Shown: one piece after another, positions 7,922 through 15,301 of the stretch
How positions within the stretch are numbered: the stretch's first letter is position 1
Layout of the letters: each line of letters opens with the position of its first letter
Assembly (NCBI GenBank): GCA_002698985.1
Contig: PAAY01000036.1
Coordinates: 1 to 62,408 of the forward strand
DNA: 62,408 nucleotides
From: Saprospirales bacterium
Lineage (GTDB): Bacteria; Bacteroidota; Bacteroidia; Chitinophagales; Saprospiraceae
Direction: 5' to 3'
The notes under the pieces: generated by a model
What the model was told of the DNA's origin: nothing
What the model saw: the letters and a program-made list of their open reading frames with translations, nothing else
Database searches by the model: none
Position numbers and translations under genes: made by a program

Positions 7922-10900
7922 ATGTTTCGGAAGATCGTTCGAACACTGATTGTTACAATGTGCTTGCATTTTACGGCAAGTGCTCAGGTGATCAGTCCCT
8001 TCGTCAATCACCTTACCATGGCCGACGGACTGTTGGATGGGGTCAATTACTACATTACAAGGGATTCAAAAGGTTTCGTCTGGATCAGTTCGCTGAATGG
8101 CCTCAACCGCTACGACGGCAGCGAGGTCAGGCAATACACAGCGGGGAATGGCTCTGATGAGGTCAAAGGACAGTACGTGCAGAGCAAGATGTTTGAAGAC
8201 GAAGAGGGCAACCTTTACTTTACCACCTATGCCGGCGGGATCAACTGCTACCAGCGAGCTACCGACACTTTCGAAGCCTGGCCCCTGCCCGATTCCGGTG
8301 ACATTCCGGTCACGGGATACCATGCCTTTCACCTCGGAAAGGACAAACAACTATGGGTGCTTGTCAACAACAAAAATGTTTATCACTTCGACATCGAGAC
8401 GCACAAGTACACCCACCGCTATGACGTGCCTGTTGAAACCTATTTTTGTCACCTGGCGACCAACGCGGCAGGAGAACCATTGTTCAGCGTTTCCAATGAC
8501 GACCAAGGAAGGCTTACCCTCACTCATTTTACCGAAGAAGATACATCACAGCTCACCAGCATACTCAGCTTCAATGGCACTCCGCTAAAAATTTCACGCC
8601 TCCGCCCCGATGGCGACAGCCTGGTGTGGTTCACCGACCGGCGCAGTTTGTACGCTTACCACATCAAAGAGGACCGGGTCATCCGGCACTTTGTTTACAA
8701 CGCTTCCGGCCCCCTGACCGAAGACGCACTGGAATTTTACAATCGCGACACGCTGGTCCTGTCCACAGGCGCTGCGGGATTGTACTTTTTTGATTGTCGT
8801 CGCAATCAAGTGGTGAGCAAAGTCCTGCCCACCAATGGTTCCACTTCCAACCGGCTGAGTAGTGGAACCGTCTGTGCAGTAAATGTGCTGAATGATGGCA
8901 GCGTATGGTGCAATATCTGCACCAAGGGCCTGGACTTCTTCCACCCGGGCAAAACCAAATTCACCGTGGTGAATATGCCTGAATCACTTGCCGGAAAAGG
9001 TGGTTCCCTTGCTATCACTTCCCTGCTGGAAGTAGGGGATGAAATCTGGTGCAGCACGAAATTTCAAGGCATTCTCGTTTTCGACCGGCAGGGCAATTTT
9101 AAACGGCAATACCATGCAAACTCACCTCCTGCCTTGCGCTTGCCTTCCAATACGGTCCGGCTATTATTTCTGGATCGGAAAAAGCGGATTTGGATTCTCA
9201 CCAACCGGGGTATGTCGGTTTTTGACGGTAGGATGAAACTGGTCAGGCCGGATGAAATCCTTTCAATTTGTCAATTGGACGATGGCAATTTGGTTGTGGG
9301 CCCACGATCCGGTGGGTTGGAATTGCTGGTACAAGCTCCGGGAGGCAGTTTCACCTCCTCCCCCGTCGAAAACATCGATAAAAAATCCCATTATGTAAGA
9401 CTTTGGATGGACAATTACGGTCGCCTGTTCGGCAACCGGAACCTCATAGTTGTCGATGTCATTTCAGTACGAGATGGGTTCAAGATTCGGCAGAACATTC
9501 CACTTTCCGGAGAAGTGGAATTTCTGCAGGAAGCCCGTGCAGACAAGATCTGGATAGGGAGTTCCCAGGGTCTGTCTGTTTTCAATGCCAGCCTTGACAC
9601 CGCTTCCCAACACCGCTTCACCCGGCAAAACGGTTTGCCATCTAATGTTGTGTATGCCCTTCAGCAAGTCGGCAATGCAATCTGGATCAGTACGGATGCC
9701 GGCCTTTCCAGGTTTGACCTTCTCAAAAAGACCTTCACCAATTACACCACAGCGGACGGATTGCCCTCCAATATCATCGAGATTGGATGTCTGCTTCTTG
9801 CATCCGATGGGCAGTTGTGGATAGGAACAACTGACGGCATTGCCATGGTTAATCCTGCGCATATTGCCGAATACCGCATTCCAGCCCTAACTGCCATTAC
9901 CAATATCCGCATCAACGATGTGGTGCCCGGCGACCTGGTATGCAGCCGCACAGGTGCCCGCAACGTATCCGAAATCAAATACCTCAAACTGAAACCTGAT
10001 GAAAACACCCTTTCCTTTTCAATAGCTGCCCTGGAATACAGCAATCCAGGAGCCTCCAAGTTCTCCTATTTCATGGAAGGACTCGATGATGACTGGATCG
10101 ATGCCGGCAACAACAATTTCATTCGCTATTCGAAAATTCCACCCGGCCACTATTTCTTCCGCTACCGGGCTTCCAACTCCGAACAGACGTGGGGGCCGGT
10201 GAAAACGCTGGAAATCTTTGTGGAACCACCATTTTACCAGACCTGGCCCTTTTACACCCTGATAGGGCTGGTGATGGCAATGCTGTTTTGGGGAGTTATG
10301 TGGTATCGCCAGCGGAAAAGAATGGAGAAAGAAAGGCTGGCTACCGAACAGAGAGCCGCCCTCGAAGCTGAGCGCCAGCGCATCGCCCGCGACATGCACG
10401 ACGACCTCGGATCCAGCCTCTCAGCACTCAGTCTGATGACCCAGATCGCCCTGAGCAGAAAAAACGGTGACCTGCGCACTGACATGGAAAAGATCAACAA
10501 ATCTGCCCTGGAAATCGGCGGTAAAATCCGCGAGGTCATCTGGATGGTCAGTGCCAGCAACGACTCATTGTCGAGCCTTGTTTCCTACCTGTTCAGCTAC
10601 ACCACCAAACTTTCCAAAGACACCAATATCGAATGCGATATTTCCATCCCTGAAAATCTGCCTGAAATCAGACTGGGAAGTGAAGTGAGAAGAAACCTGT
10701 ACCTCTGTTTCAAAGAAGCCGTCAACAATGCCCTCAAATACGCCAATGCAACGACCCTGACAATAGACATTGCCTTCGCCAAAAACACCCTCCGCATCAC
10801 CGTTTCCGATGACGGCAACGGCTTCGACCCCACCCTGATTCACAGTTCCAGCGGCAACGGCCTGCGCAACATGCAGGAAAGGATGAGACAAATAGGCGGC

Positions 10901-11011
10901 TCTTGTGATATCGTAACAGGACCCGCCGGCACCACCATCAGCTTCATTGTCAGCATGGACAAAATGATAGAGGTGAGGAGTGGAGTTGGGAATGGGGATT
11001 TGAGGAACTGA
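7922..11011 (+). CDS. Periplasmic-sensor histidine kinase (Reg_prop/Y_Y_Y, HisKA_3)
   Basis: A 1029-residue membrane kinase. Order of parts: signal peptide (1-22, ending TASAQ); a periplasmic beta-propeller of Reg_prop repeats (about 30-640, e.g. DSKGFVWISSLNGLNRYDG and DGQLWIGTTDGIAM); Y_Y_Y domain (about 690-757); one transmembrane helix (about 775-797); a HisKA_3 dimerisation helix with the phospho-acceptor H826 (RDMHDDLGSSLS); and an ATPase domain (about 920-1013) with an N-box (EAVNNALKYA) and DDGNGF motif. Unlike many Bacteroidota hybrids it lacks receiver and AraC domains, so it needs a separate regulator; the NarL protein at 6530-7183 is the obvious candidate. Confidence 0.94.
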   Translation: MFRKIVRTLIVTMCLHFTASAQVISPFVNHLTMADGLLDGVNYYITRDSKGFVWISSLNGLNRYDGSEVRQYTAGNGSDEVKGQYVQSKMFEDEEGNLYFTTYAGGINCYQRATDTFEAWPLPDSGDIPVTGYHAFHLGKDKQLWVLVNNKNVYHFDIETHKYTHRYDVPVETYFCHLATNAAGEPLFSVSNDDQGRLTLTHFTEEDTSQLTSILSFNGTPLKISRLRPDGDSLVWFTDRRSLYAYHIKEDRVIRHFVYNASGPLTEDALEFYNRDTLVLSTGAAGLYFFDCRRNQVVSKVLPTNGSTSNRLSSGTVCAVNVLNDGSVWCNICTKGLDFFHPGKTKFTVVNMPESLAGKGGSLAITSLLEVGDEIWCSTKFQGILVFDRQGNFKRQYHANSPPALRLPSNTVRLLFLDRKKRIWILTNRGMSVFDGRMKLVRPDEILSICQLDDGNLVVGPRSGGLELLVQAPGGSFTSSPVENIDKKSHYVRLWMDNYGRLFGNRNLIVVDVISVRDGFKIRQNIPLSGEVEFLQEARADKIWIGSSQGLSVFNASLDTASQHRFTRQNGLPSNVVYALQQVGNAIWISTDAGLSRFDLLKKTFTNYTTADGLPSNIIEIGCLLLASDGQLWIGTTDGIAMVNPAHIAEYRIPALTAITNIRINDVVPGDLVCSRTGARNVSEIKYLKLKPDENTLSFSIAALEYSNPGASKFSYFMEGLDDDWIDAGNNNFIRYSKIPPGHYFFRYRASNSEQTWGPVKTLEIFVEPPFYQTWPFYTLIGLVMAMLFWGVMWYRQRKRMEKERLATEQRAALEAERQRIARDMHDDLGSSLSALSLMTQIALSRKNGDLRTDMEKINKSALEIGGKIREVIWMVSASNDSLSSLVSYLFSYTTKLSKDTNIECDISIPENLPEIRLGSEVRRNLYLCFKEAVNNALKYANATTLTIDIAFAKNTLRITVSDDGNGFDPTLIHSSSGNGLRNMQERMRQIGGSCDIVTGPAGTTISFIVSMDKMIEVRSGVGNGDLRN

Positions 11012-11098
11012 GCCCCGTGCCGAAACAATTTCGTGGCTTCATTGAGAAGTGGCTTCATGGAAAAAACCTGCGATCTGAAGCCAGATTTTGCCAATCTA

Positions 11099-11118
11099 GT
11101 ACAAACGGGGGATAAGCC
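11099..11118 (+). promoter_or_regulatory. Second copy of conserved 20-base motif
   Basis: GTACAAACGGGG followed by GATAAGCC matches the word upstream of the small peptide gene (7407-7426) at 19 of 20 positions. Looser similarity continues downstream in both places (TTCAAC/CACCTAAA-like words). The shared site flanks both ends of the peptide-kinase segment, which makes it a candidate operator for the adjacent response regulator. Confidence 0.5.
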
Positions 11119-11155
11119 TCCCCCCTTTCCCCTGCAATTTCAACCTAAAGTGCTA

Positions 11156-11406
11156 TTGTGCCGCCCTGCCTGCCGGCCCATCTTTGCTGTACCAAATGAA
11201 AGTGACCCTGGATAGCCCCAAGAAACCAAATTCGTTAGTCTGCGTGTTCGTATCCAAATTACCTTAGTCAGGCTATTTTTCAAACACCCGCCCTATGCTT
11301 GATTTAAGGATTGCTTGCCCGATGAAAACAAAGTGATCGACCCCTACTTTCTCAATCGGCAAGCCTCACTCACCGGGAACCCTCCCTCACCCGGTGAGTG
11401 TTTTTT
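11156..11406 (+). ncRNA. Candidate structured small RNA with intrinsic terminator
   Basis: A TTG at 11156-11158, 20 bases before CATCTTTG (11179-11186), resembles a Bacteroidota promoter with start near 11193. The following 210 bases contain stems at 11212-11217/11271-11276 (ATAGCC/GGCTAT), 11313-11323/11355-11364 (GCTTGCC-C-GAT with ATCGGCAAGC, one bulge), an inner AAAGT/ACTTT stem, and a perfect 11-bp terminator hairpin (11367-11377/11390-11400) followed by six T. A 23-codon ORF (11196-11267) starts almost at the predicted 5' end, so a leaderless micro-peptide or dual-function RNA is an alternative. I cannot assign it to a known family such as 6S RNA. Confidence 0.45.
11367..11406 (+). terminator. 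Strong intrinsic terminator
   Basis: Perfect 11-bp stem CACTCACCGGG/CCCGGTGAGTG with a 12-base loop, followed directly by TTTTTT. It lies 356 bases after the kinase stop codon, further than expected for that gene, supporting a separate short transcript that it would end. Confidence 0.85.
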
Positions 11407-11560
11407 CAAATGGGAGAAAACGACATAACCTGTTGGTCAAAGCGATAACCATATAATTACAATTAGAAAACCCAGCTGAATTCCATCTTAATCAACATTT
11501 AACCACATCCGATGGCCTTGTGTGAATGACATTCCTGCCAGTCATGCAAGGCCATTTTTC

Positions 11561-11568
11561 TATTTTTG
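11561..11568 (+). promoter_or_regulatory. -7 box for the M16 peptidase gene
   Basis: TATTTTTG matches the Bacteroidota -7 consensus TAnnTTTG exactly; no clear -33 TTTG is seen at 19-21 bases. Transcription would begin near 11575. That is downstream of the in-frame ATG at 11526 and favours the GTG at 11622 as translation start. Confidence 0.5.
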
Positions 11569-11621
11569 CCGGCCTTTGCGGGTTTTGCTGCGTTGCGCAG
11601 CGAAGCAAAAGAAAAAAGCCT

Positions 11622-12875
11622 GTGATCAAATTCAGTAAAACAGTTTTGGACAACGGCCTGCGGGTGATCGTTCACGAAGAAAAGGGCACTCCGCTGGTGG
11701 CCTTCAATGTTTTGTACGACGTGGGCAGCAAGGATGAATCACCCGGGCGTACAGGCTTTGCGCATTTGTTTGAGCACCTGATGTTTGGAGGTTCTGCCAA
11801 CATACCGGATTTCGACACACCCGTTCAGAATGCCGGCGGCGAGAACAACGCCTTCACCAACAGCGATGTGACCAATTTTTACGAAGTATTGCCCGCCAAC
11901 AACCTTGAGGTGGCAATGTGGCTGGAAAGCGACCGCATGAACTGCCTGAACTTCAGCCAGGAGGTGCTCGATGTGCAAAAACGGGTGGTGGTGGAAGAGT
12001 TCAAAGAAACCTGCCTGAACGAACCTTACGGCGATGTGTGGCACCACATCAGCGAGCTGGCTTACAAAGTGCACCCCTATCAATGGCCTACCATCGGCAA
12101 GGTGCCGGAGCATGTGGAACAAGCCACGCTCGACGAGGTAAAGGAGTTTTTTTATCGCCATTACCGGCCCAACAACGCCATCGTGGTGATCAGCGGGAAT
12201 GTGCGGGAGGCACAGGTGCTGCCACTGGTGGAGAAATGGTTTGGCGACATACCACCCGGCCCCCTGCGCAAGCGGCAGCTGCCCGCCGAGCCTCCCCAAA
12301 CTGAAATGCGCTCAAAGGTGATCGACAATGCCCCCGTACCCATGGACTCCATCTACCTGGCGTTCAGGATGTGTGGCAGGACTGATGCTGATTATTACAC
12401 CACCGACTTGCTTTCTGATGTGCTGAGCAATGGCGCTTCCTCCCGCTTCTACCAGCGACTGCTCAAAGACAGGCAGCTCTTCAGTGCCATCGATTGTTAC
12501 ATCAGCGGCACCATAGATCCGGGGCTTTTCATCATCGAAGGCAAGCCCGCCGAGGGCATCAGCCTGGAGGAAGCCGAGGATGCCATTTGGTCGGAACTGG
12601 CACTGGTCAGAAATGAACTGGTTGAGGAAGAAGAACTGCAAAAAGTAAAAAACAAGGTGGAGTCAAGCCTGCTCTTTTCAGAAATGAGCGTGCTCAACAA
12701 AGCCATCAACCTCGCCTTTTTTGAGCTGCTCGGCGATGCAGACCTGATCAACCAGGAAATTGATGCTTACCGCCAGGTTCAACAGAAAGACATCCTCCGG
12801 GTGGCCAACGATATTCTCAGAAAGGAAAATTGCTGCCGGCTGATCTACCGAACTAATGAGGAACTGAAGAACTGA
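11622..12875 (+). CDS. M16 family zinc metallopeptidase (pitrilysin/processing peptidase-like)
   Basis: A single-module M16 peptidase of 417 residues. The inverted zinc motif HxxEH is intact (H48, E51, H52 in HLFEHLMF) and the distal Glu ligand is E125 or E126 (VVVEEF). The N-terminal M16 domain covers roughly 5-150 and the C-terminal M16_C domain 165-345. No signal peptide follows from the GTG start; the upstream in-frame ATG at 11526 would add a 32-residue Cys-rich extension lying before the predicted transcription start, so I rejected it. Such peptidases degrade or process short unfolded peptides. A second M16 partner is often adjacent in Bacteroidota but is absent here. Confidence 0.93.
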   Translation: MIKFSKTVLDNGLRVIVHEEKGTPLVAFNVLYDVGSKDESPGRTGFAHLFEHLMFGGSANIPDFDTPVQNAGGENNAFTNSDVTNFYEVLPANNLEVAMWLESDRMNCLNFSQEVLDVQKRVVVEEFKETCLNEPYGDVWHHISELAYKVHPYQWPTIGKVPEHVEQATLDEVKEFFYRHYRPNNAIVVISGNVREAQVLPLVEKWFGDIPPGPLRKRQLPAEPPQTEMRSKVIDNAPVPMDSIYLAFRMCGRTDADYYTTDLLSDVLSNGASSRFYQRLLKDRQLFSAIDCYISGTIDPGLFIIEGKPAEGISLEEAEDAIWSELALVRNELVEEEELQKVKNKVESSLLFSEMSVLNKAINLAFFELLGDADLINQEIDAYRQVQQKDILRVANDILRKENCCRLIYRTNEELKN

Positions 12876-12894
12876 AGAATTGAAGAATTGAAGG

Positions 12895-12926
12895 TTGAGT
12901 GCCCCCATGGCAATAGGGGCACTCAA
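12895..12926. terminator. Bidirectional hairpin between convergent genes
   Basis: TTGAGTGCCCC (12895-12905) pairs exactly with GGGGCACTCAA (12916-12926), an 11-bp stem with a 10-base loop. It lies between the convergent M16 and parvulin genes and is flanked by GAATTGAAGAATTGAAG and ATTCCTCGATTCCTC units. No long T-run is present, so termination may be weak or Rho-assisted. Confidence 0.6.
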
Positions 12927-12976
12927 TCCTCGATTCCTCAAATCCTCGATTCCTCAATTCCTCATTCCTCGATTCC

Positions 12977-14341
12977 TCACGGCTTCGTCTTGTCCCGCAG
13001 CCAATACGACAATTGCGGGCATTGCAGCTTAAAGCGGTCATCGATGTAAACGTAGGTCTCGTCAATTTTACTCTTGATCCACTCCTGGAGGTAGGTCATT
13101 TTCTTTTGTTCGATGGCAGCCGTCTGAATTTTGGAGTAATCCCGTTCCAGGCTGGCTCGGTGGGGTTCAGAGCGGCTTTGTAGTTGCACGATTCTGAAGA
13201 AAACCTCGCCGCGTGGATCGGTGAAGGTGAAGGGGTTGGAGTACTCACCCACTTCCATGGTGTCGATGGTAAAGTAGACGTCCGGTTCCAGGTCGGCAAT
13301 TTCGAAATAGGTGTTGCCGGTGGCAGGATTGATCATCTTGCCATCGTTGTGGTAGCTCTGCACGTCTTCGTAACCGAACTTTTTCACCGCTTCTGAGAAG
13401 GTCATCGTACCGTCCACCAGCATTTGCCGGATGCTGTCCATTTTGGCCCTGGTCCGTTCGATGTCTTCGTCTGTAATTTCAGGTTTCACCAGGATGTGGC
13501 GGGTGTGGATGCTGTTGCCCCTGCGGCCCAGCAATTGGATGATGTGGAAGCCGAATTCCGTTTCAACTACCGGAGAAATCTCACCTTCTTCCAGTTTGTA
13601 GGCGGCGGCTTCGAATTCCGGAACGAACTTACCCCGTTTGGTCCACCCCAGGTCGCCACCAATGCGGGCGCTGGCAAAATCATCGGAAAAAGTCTTGGCC
13701 AGTTCGGCAAAGTCTTCGCCGCCCTCCACTATTCTTTGGCGAAGTTTTTCCAGCTTCGCAATGGCTTTTTGCTTTTCTGCTTCGTTCACCTCGGGCTTTA
13801 CCACCAGTTCCCCCACTTCCACTTCTGAGTTGAAATAGGGCAGGCTGTCTTTGGGGATGTTGTGGAAGAAGGCCTTCACTTCCGAAGGTGTCACCGAGAT
13901 GCCGGACATGATTGTCTGGTTCATGCGCTCGGCCAAGAGTTTGTTTCTGAGGTCGTCGCGGAAGTTTTCTTTCACTTCGTTGATGGTCTGGCCGTAGTAT
14001 TCTTCAAACTGCCGGATGTCGCCGCCCATGTATTCCAGAATCTGGTCGATCCGGGCGTTGAGTTGGGCTTCCACTTCTTCATCGGCCACTTCCACACTGT
14101 CCAATTTAGCCTGGTTGATGAGCAGCTTGTTGGTGAGCAGGTTATCAAGAATGAAGCAGCGGGCGGTTGGAGGCAAAGTTCCCTGCTGGTCTTTCAGCAA
14201 GGCGAACTGCTCCTCAAGTTCCGACAGCAACACGTACTCTGAGCCCACCTTGGCAATCACTTTATCCAGCACTTCCTGTTGGCCGAAGGCCGAAGCTGTA
14301 GTCATCAACAAAAGTGCGCTTATCCACAATCTGAAATTCAT
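12977..14341 (-). CDS. SurA-like periplasmic peptidyl-prolyl isomerase
   Basis: A 454-residue periplasmic folding factor and the last gene of a three-gene operon. It has a signal peptide (1-21, ending AFGQ), a SurA-type N-terminal chaperone region (about 25-170), a well-preserved parvulin domain (about 170-275; GGDLGWTKRGKFVPEFE and GFHIIQLLGRR), and a second, more diverged parvulin-like segment (about 280-390) starting HTRHILVKPE. SurA family members escort outer-membrane proteins across the periplasm. The preceding gene ends 34 bases upstream. The C-terminus is Lys/Arg-rich. Confidence 0.93.
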   Translation of the reverse strand: MNFRLWISALLLMTTASAFGQQEVLDKVIAKVGSEYVLLSELEEQFALLKDQQGTLPPTARCFILDNLLTNKLLINQAKLDSVEVADEEVEAQLNARIDQILEYMGGDIRQFEEYYGQTINEVKENFRDDLRNKLLAERMNQTIMSGISVTPSEVKAFFHNIPKDSLPYFNSEVEVGELVVKPEVNEAEKQKAIAKLEKLRQRIVEGGEDFAELAKTFSDDFASARIGGDLGWTKRGKFVPEFEAAAYKLEEGEISPVVETEFGFHIIQLLGRRGNSIHTRHILVKPEITDEDIERTRAKMDSIRQMLVDGTMTFSEAVKKFGYEDVQSYHNDGKMINPATGNTYFEIADLEPDVYFTIDTMEVGEYSNPFTFTDPRGEVFFRIVQLQSRSEPHRASLERDYSKIQTAAIEQKKMTYLQEWIKSKIDETYVYIDDRFKLQCPQLSYWLRDKTKP

Positions 14342-14375
14342 TATTTCCTGGTTTGAAGGAAGCTCTGCTTCCGGT

Positions 14376-15281
14376 TTATTGCTCGTAATATTTTTCGACT
14401 TCGCCAGCTTTCAGGGCTTCGTCGAGGATTCTGTTTCTGACGTCTTCCAGCAGCTGGCTTTTGCGTTTGTGCAGGATCACCTTCCGGGCCTGCTCTTCGA
14501 TGTAAGCCAGCGGGGCCGTTTCCGGGCGTGACACCAGTTCCAGCACCTTGAAAAAGTACTGGTATTCATCGTCACGCTGTATGAAGTCCCGCCGCGAGTT
14601 GACGTTGTCGATGGTGAGAATGCCCTTGGGCATGAAAGCGGCGATTTCTTCCACTTTGTACCATGACTTGTCATCGAGGCGGTAAAGTTCGGCGTTTTGG
14701 CGGGCCCAGTTACGGAGTTTGGCCAAATCAGCCTCATTTTGACTGTTCCACCAATTGGTGGCCTGATTGAGGCCGGGGGTTGATTTCTTCACTTTGATGA
14801 AGCGGCAGCGGATGATGGGCGTTTCCAGTTTGTACTGCTCTTTGTTTGCTTCGTAAAACTGGTGCAACTCTTCGGCCGAGATGGTGGAGTCCAGCATTTC
14901 TTCCACCAGAAAGTTTTCATAGGAGTTGCGGATGAGTGAGGCCCTGTAATCAGCCACCAGCTTGTCGATGTCAAGGTCTTCGGGAATGTGGCGCTCCGCC
15001 TCGTGCAGCAATACGGCCTCTTTGATCCAGTTTTGAACGAAGGCCTGAATGATCAGCAAGCTGTCTTCGCTGCTCATGCCTTCGGGAATCATTCCCTCCA
15101 TGTCGGAGAGATGGAGTTGGAGGTCATAGACCCTTGCCAGCAGGGGATCTTCAGAATCAGTGCTTTGGGTTCCCCTGTCGCAAGCAGAGAGGGCCATTGC
15201 GAAGACGACAAAAAACAGGGCAGCCATGAACTGCCCCGGAAAAGAATTTATCCTTTTGGTGTTTGTTCTTCCGTCCTTCAT
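14376..15281 (-). CDS. SurA-related lipoprotein lacking parvulin motifs
   Basis: The 301-residue middle protein of the chaperone operon. The N-terminus is a lipoprotein signal (lipobox LSAC, Cys34). The rest is helical and SurA-N-like (LLIIQAFVQNWIKEAVLLHEAE); the segment corresponding to a parvulin domain (about 140-245) lacks the usual GGDLGW and GFHII signatures. It is probably a membrane-anchored, non-catalytic holdase partner of the flanking isomerases. I start it at the ATG at 15281; one codon upstream is a TTG. It lies 20 bases after the upstream gene. Confidence 0.85.
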   Translation of the reverse strand: MKDGRTNTKRINSFPGQFMAALFFVVFAMALSACDRGTQSTDSEDPLLARVYDLQLHLSDMEGMIPEGMSSEDSLLIIQAFVQNWIKEAVLLHEAERHIPEDLDIDKLVADYRASLIRNSYENFLVEEMLDSTISAEELHQFYEANKEQYKLETPIIRCRFIKVKKSTPGLNQATNWWNSQNEADLAKLRNWARQNAELYRLDDKSWYKVEEIAAFMPKGILTIDNVNSRRDFIQRDDEYQYFFKVLELVSRPETAPLAYIEEQARKVILHKRKSQLLEDVRNRILDEALKAGEVEKYYEQ

Positions 15282-15301
15282 CAAAATCCTTTGAGGATGT
15301 T

